From contig OY783211.1 of NCBI GenBank assembly GCA_963678705.1, positions 11,918,603 to 11,982,602 of the forward strand: 64,000 nucleotides of DNA, written 5' to 3'. A model generated the notes under the pieces. That model did no database searches, had not been told where the DNA came from, and saw only the letters and a program-made list of their open reading frames with translations. This document shows, piece after piece, positions 60,214-64,000 of the stretch (positions within the stretch are counted from its first letter, which is position 1; every line of letters begins with the position of its first letter). The DNA is from Panorpa germanica. Taxonomy: Eukaryota > Arthropoda > Insecta > Mecoptera > Panorpidae. The translations under genes and the position numbers were made by a program.

Positions 60214-60337
60214 GTTTGACAGGTGAAGTGATTTTGTCATTTGTAGTTTATATCACTGACAACCCTTGAACGAGTGAAATCAAATTGAATTCTTTCATCA
60301 TACGCCTTTTCAATATGATGTCAAAGTGACAAAGTAT
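60214..60337 (-). mobile_element. CCCAGTAAAC-family MITE, fragment
   Basis: TTGACAGGTGAAGTGATTTTGTCATTTGTAG and ATCATACGCCTTTTCAATATGATGTCAAAGTGAC match the family in reverse orientation. Both ends are lost. Confidence 0.65.
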
Positions 60338-60637
60338 ATACCTAAAAAAGTACCTTATCAACAAGTTACTAAAAAGAACAAAATTGACGACTCATTCTTG
60401 TTGTTACATTTTACATACAATAAAGTTGTATCGATAATTGTATAACATTATTTTGACAAGTTTCGAATAAACATTTTTCCAGTAGCTCTTCACCGCAGCT
60501 TCCAATTCATCAGCTCCTGAACTGACAACTGCAGCACCACAATACGACGGCTACTTCTCATGAAGTGAAGTATTGTACACCGCGCTGCGTACTGCTATCT
60601 GAGTACTTGAACGTTGTAAATATGTTTTATTGTTTAC

Positions 60638-60657
60638 AATGAATGAATGAATGAATG
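60638..60657. repeat. (AATG)n microsatellite
   Basis: About five AATG units in a row. Confidence 0.9.
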
Positions 60658-60791
60658 CAACTGCTTTTTATTATTTTATTTTAAAAGCTTATTGTTTTAT
60701 TTTTGTTAATACATTTCTTTACAGAGCAGTACACGTAGTCAGTTATGTTAATCCTATTAATGAAACGTATGTTACTAGAATAAGATAAATG

Positions 60792-61349
60792 CAGGACCGC
60801 TTTTAAGATTGGTGGGATCCTAGGTACAAATTGCAATGCGGGCCCTCTAACCTGCTACATACATGCAAATTTTTCGTACTTTTAAATTTTTTTATTTGTG
60901 AAGAAGTCCTTACTTCAACAAAGTTGAAAATATTACCAAGAAATCTTCGTGGTGAGACCGTTTCGACCGTGAGACCATTTGTCGATATGCCGAGACCTCA
61001 ATCGGACAAGTTCACTCTGGACTTTGGCTCGCCCAATGTCACTCGGGTGCAAGTCCGGATTTGAGGGAGGGCAGGCGGATCTACTGTTCCTACTCAGCTC
61101 CTTCGTTTCCACAGGGCCTTAACTCATCCAAATCCGGTGCTGATCGGGTGAGCCAAAGTAAGAGGTGCGAAGTACACCCTTGTATACTCTTGCGTCTAGT
61201 CTCTCGTTTCATTTGACTTGTGTCAAAATACTGCTCCTGTACAAGTCGATCTCGCCTGTCTCGGCGAGAGTGAGTTGTCGGCATATAAAGTTAAGAATTG
61301 AGAAATAGTGCAGGTTCACAGGACGTGCATATGTTTAAAAGTGGCCCTG
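60792..61349. mobile_element. hAT-like non-autonomous element, old
   Basis: CAGGACCGCTTTTAAG at the left and, reversed, CAGGGCCACTTTTAAAC at the right. The flanking 8-mers GATAAATG and CATAGATG agree at six of eight positions, as expected of a decayed hAT duplication. Inside lies a piece (61044-61144, CCGGATTTGAGGGAGGGCAG ... CCAAATCCGGTGCTG) related to the element at 27107-27303. Frames 60831-61064 and 61090-61284 are not credible genes. Confidence 0.5.
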
Positions 61350-61437
61350 CATAGATGTATTAATTAAAGCTTTATTTAATATAAAGAAGGTTACATTTTG
61401 CACCATTTTTTTAGGTTAGGTTAGACAATAAGAACTG

Positions 61438-61622
61438 TCATTTTAAATTTCGTATCATTTTTGAACTGGCAACATACAACTGTTGTTGCGGTGACACTTG
61501 CCCGATATTGTGGTCCATTTCTAGCCTCGGACTTTGTATTTTGGATTAAACTAAAAATGTCCACCACTTTTAACGAAAATATTGAATTTTCAGTTGATTT
61601 AAAATGACACCTGCTGTTGAAA
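61438..61622. repeat. Dispersed repeat, copy 2
   Basis: CATTTTAAATTTCGTATCATTTTTGAACTG ... TTGCGGTGACACTTGCCCGATATT ... ACGAAAATATTGAATTTTCAGTTGATTTAAAATGACACCT parallels 23074-23244. This copy has an extra AACATACAACTGTTG segment. Confidence 0.6.
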
Positions 61623-61654
61623 GATTCTATAGTGGTGGGTCAGTCTGTGTATAT

Positions 61655-61740
61655 GTATATGAGGTCTTAATACCATAAAAATTACAAACAAAAATAGGAA
61701 ATCATCGCTGATAGAACTCAGCAAAAAATAAAAAAGAAAA
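61655..61740 (+). mobile_element. SINE 3' fragment, diverged
   Basis: TATGAGGTCTTAATACCATAAA and ATAGGAAATCATCGCTGATAGAACTCAGCA match the 3' half of the SINE at 19068-19166. The GGCCGACG block is lost. Confidence 0.55.
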
Positions 61741-62809
61741 CTTCTCCTAGTTCGACTCTGTAACACCAGTTAAATGATTGTTTAATACAACTCTTACTTA
61801 TCAATATATTTTAATAAACATTTTAATTTGTAAAACCTACATTTATATCTTTTTAAGATTTTTTATTGCTCCTCATAAATATAAGTATATGCATATTCTG
61901 TACATCTTTTAAAGTAAAGAAATTAATTTTATTTTTTTAATGTTGGTATATCACTTTTTGTTTTATTATTATTATCAAGTGACCGATTTTAACGGAATGA
62001 TATATATTTTTTTAATTACAAATATTTTAACGATCGGCGTAAGGGATACATATAAGTTGATTAAATACAGAAGACCATTATATGGCTATTAATGTCATTT
62101 CAATATTGGGCACTTAATTAGTTAAATGAAATTGAGGTTAGGTGTTCGCCCAAACTTGAAACAGTATAGGTATAAATTTCGATTTTTTTATTTTTTTAAT
62201 ACAAGATAAGAAAAATGCTGTTTACTTTCTCGTTATTAAATCGAACTGATGTATTTAAAATTCAAGAGTTTTATAAAAATGTAATTGAAAAGTGAGGTTA
62301 AAATCGCGCGTAAATCGAAGTGTGGCATTTTGATGTAAAGATGTATAAAGCATATTACAAATACGAAATAGATAAATCTATGTAATCTATAAAAATCGTG
62401 GCGAATCTAAGCCAACTCTTCTAGAGAAACATCTCTTAACTAAATGTGTGAATTGCACTTTGTTAATTATATACTCAAGTTTCTGTACATTGGACATGTC
62501 ACATGAAACGTGACACATGACATTTACATTTTCGGTGCCTACTGATTTAGTACACAAAAGCGGTGTTTTTAATTTTATTATCTTATTAAATATCGACGGT
62601 AATTGTATGATGCTGTACGAGTATTGTGACTCTTATTAAATTTCCCCCAAATTATCACAATTTGCCCCCAAAACACATTCAATGAATTATAAGAAGTACG
62701 TGGCGTAATTCGCTGGAATTTGCACGAGATAAAATATGTGGTGGGTATAAAGTTTCAAATTTCAATAATGATGTTTTTTATAATACATATATAATAACAA
62801 TAAATATAG
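61741..62809. other. Non-coding stretch
   Basis: Nothing recognisable. Confidence 0.4.
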
Positions 62810-62869
62810 GTTGGGAACGGGGAGAATGCCGAAATATCTGAAAAATCAGATACTCTAGATCAGAAGGTT

Positions 62870-63070
62870 TAGACTTGGAAATGAAGAAAGAAGAAGATAA
62901 AACATGCAGGAAAAGAAGAAATTGAAGCACATTAAGAGCAGGTGTCTTTAGAAAGTGGAAACTGGATTATGCTTAGAGCAGATACTGCAAGGAAAATGTT
63001 TATTGAAAGTATGGATGAAGAAATTAAAGAGAAAGAGAAGGTAGAAGGAGTAGAAAAGAGAATAAGATAG
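62870..63070 (+). pseudogene. GA-rich LINE ORF1-like relic
   Basis: TTAGAGCAGATACTGCAAGG...GAAAGTATGGATGAAGAAATT resembles 1328-1368, and GAGAAAGAGAAGGTAGAAGGAGTA matches the minus strand of 30190-30545. Stops in all frames. Confidence 0.35.
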
Positions 63071-64000
63071 ACGGTAATTAGAAATTAGATTCTTATTGAA
63101 TACGAGATGAAGATAAGAAACTAGGAAAAGAAAAGCATCGTAAATATTTAGTTTAGAAATTTTATCAATACACTTTGGTTAAAGTGGCACTTTGGCAAGT
63201 TTATAATTATAGTAAGATTCAGTTTTAAAAATAACCTTATAAGTAATTGTGAGAAAAAAATTACAAAAGCAGATTGTAGTAGCCAAGAGGCACATCATTT
63301 AAATAAATGCATTAAGTAATAATAATATATACAATAGATATATAATGTTCTTATATCTTCCTATGAGACTATTATGTCAATTTTACTTATGTCAAAAAGG
63401 TATTTATTTCCAAATTTAAATGTAACTTTACCTTATATCCATCCTGTACAGAAAAGTACATATAGCCTGAATCATTAAACAACATTATACAGACGACTTT
63501 TATGTAGAAACCAAAATAAAACACTCTGAGGCAAATGCGTGCAGGCTTATAGAATTTTGACTCGATATTTTACCTTTACTAGCAGTGAAGGTAAAAACTA
63601 AAGATTAGTCTGCGATATGAACTAAAGTTACAATGTTCCAATATTACGTTATAGCATAGTTATTATAATGTTTTATGCTGTTAAGCTTTACATTCTTGTG
63701 ATTACATTCTAACAAGCTTTCTTATATTTTCTTCAAACTTTACCTAAACATGATTTAAAATTAAATTTAACCAAAGTTCTTAATATAATCTAAATATACC
63801 TAATAACCAAATATAAGAGGCTATCAATATTTTACGTCATACAAAATTTCCTGCAATTTTGACTCCCTTCTCGTCCTTGTCACACTTTGCAGTCTAACTC
63901 ACATTTTGTGTTTTTCCACATTTTCATTAATATTTATTTTTGTAATATTTTATTATTCTTAAAATAAGTAACCCTTTTTAAAAGGGGCTGTTAAGAAATT
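63071..64000. other. Non-coding window end
   Basis: No gene. From about 63822, CAATATTTTACGTCATACAAAATTTCC resembles the left arm of the 27641-27879 element; any right arm would lie beyond the window. Confidence 0.35.

Noticed and set aside
1-64000. CRISPR array, operons, ribosome-binding sites, rRNA genes
   Set aside because: Nothing of the kind is present. The tandem repeats found are direct minisatellites without spacer-repeat structure, and the DNA is clearly eukaryotic.

Overview
The window is strongly A+T-rich eukaryotic DNA, almost certainly from an insect. It has GT-AG introns, TATA boxes, a tRNA-derived SINE, MITEs, hAT and mariner relics, and LINE pieces with an RNase H domain. There is no bacterial gene organisation. 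I cannot fix the order or species; a low-GC lepidopteran or a similar insect is only a guess. Most of the 64 kb is non-coding and littered with decayed transposable elements. Most short ORFs are chance or antisense frames.

Only two loci look like intact protein genes, and both need splicing to be read. Gene A (46729-47583, minus, three exons, 176 aa) ends in a Lys/Arg and Ser/Glu-rich tract followed by a C-terminal membrane segment. Gene B (50735-54009, plus, two exons, 763 aa) is a lysine-rich protein built around eight exact-length 51-residue repeats. The two are divergently arranged, with start codons about 3.15 kb apart, and they are related. Both begin M-x-F-[YF]-N-R-D-T-P. Both have a first intron in phase 2 after an 'AA' half codon. 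Both have the same number of residues from the junction to a D-[ML]-K element, then a matching MS-x-x-Q-[FY]-x-x-FN motif and a similar hydrophobic helix. Their C-termini are entirely different. I do not recognise the family; it is the best candidate here for an undescribed system.

Layout. 1-9.7 kb: a LINE ORF1 relic, an (AT)n tract and a mariner relic. 9.7-10.4 kb: a hAT-type element with 8-bp target duplications and a 12-bp minisatellite. 11.7-27.9 kb: SINE copies, MITEs and a second mariner relic. 28.8-29.9 kb: a 1.07-kb hAT deletion derivative with a perfect 8-bp duplication and a broken transposase. 31.2-35.4 kb: a long-inverted-repeat MITE and three members of a CCCAGTAAAC-ended MITE family. 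37-45 kb: an unrecognised protein-like ORF, LINE RNase H and reverse-transcriptase fragments, a zinc-finger-hAT relic, and two possible exons (42094-42285, 43637-43918) of a third gene. 46.6-54.5 kb: the gene A/gene B pair. 54.5-64 kb: non-coding, with further MITE, SINE and hAT remnants.

All calls were made by reading and hand translation. No database search, alignment program or expression evidence was available. Stretches listed as holding no gene mean only that I saw none.
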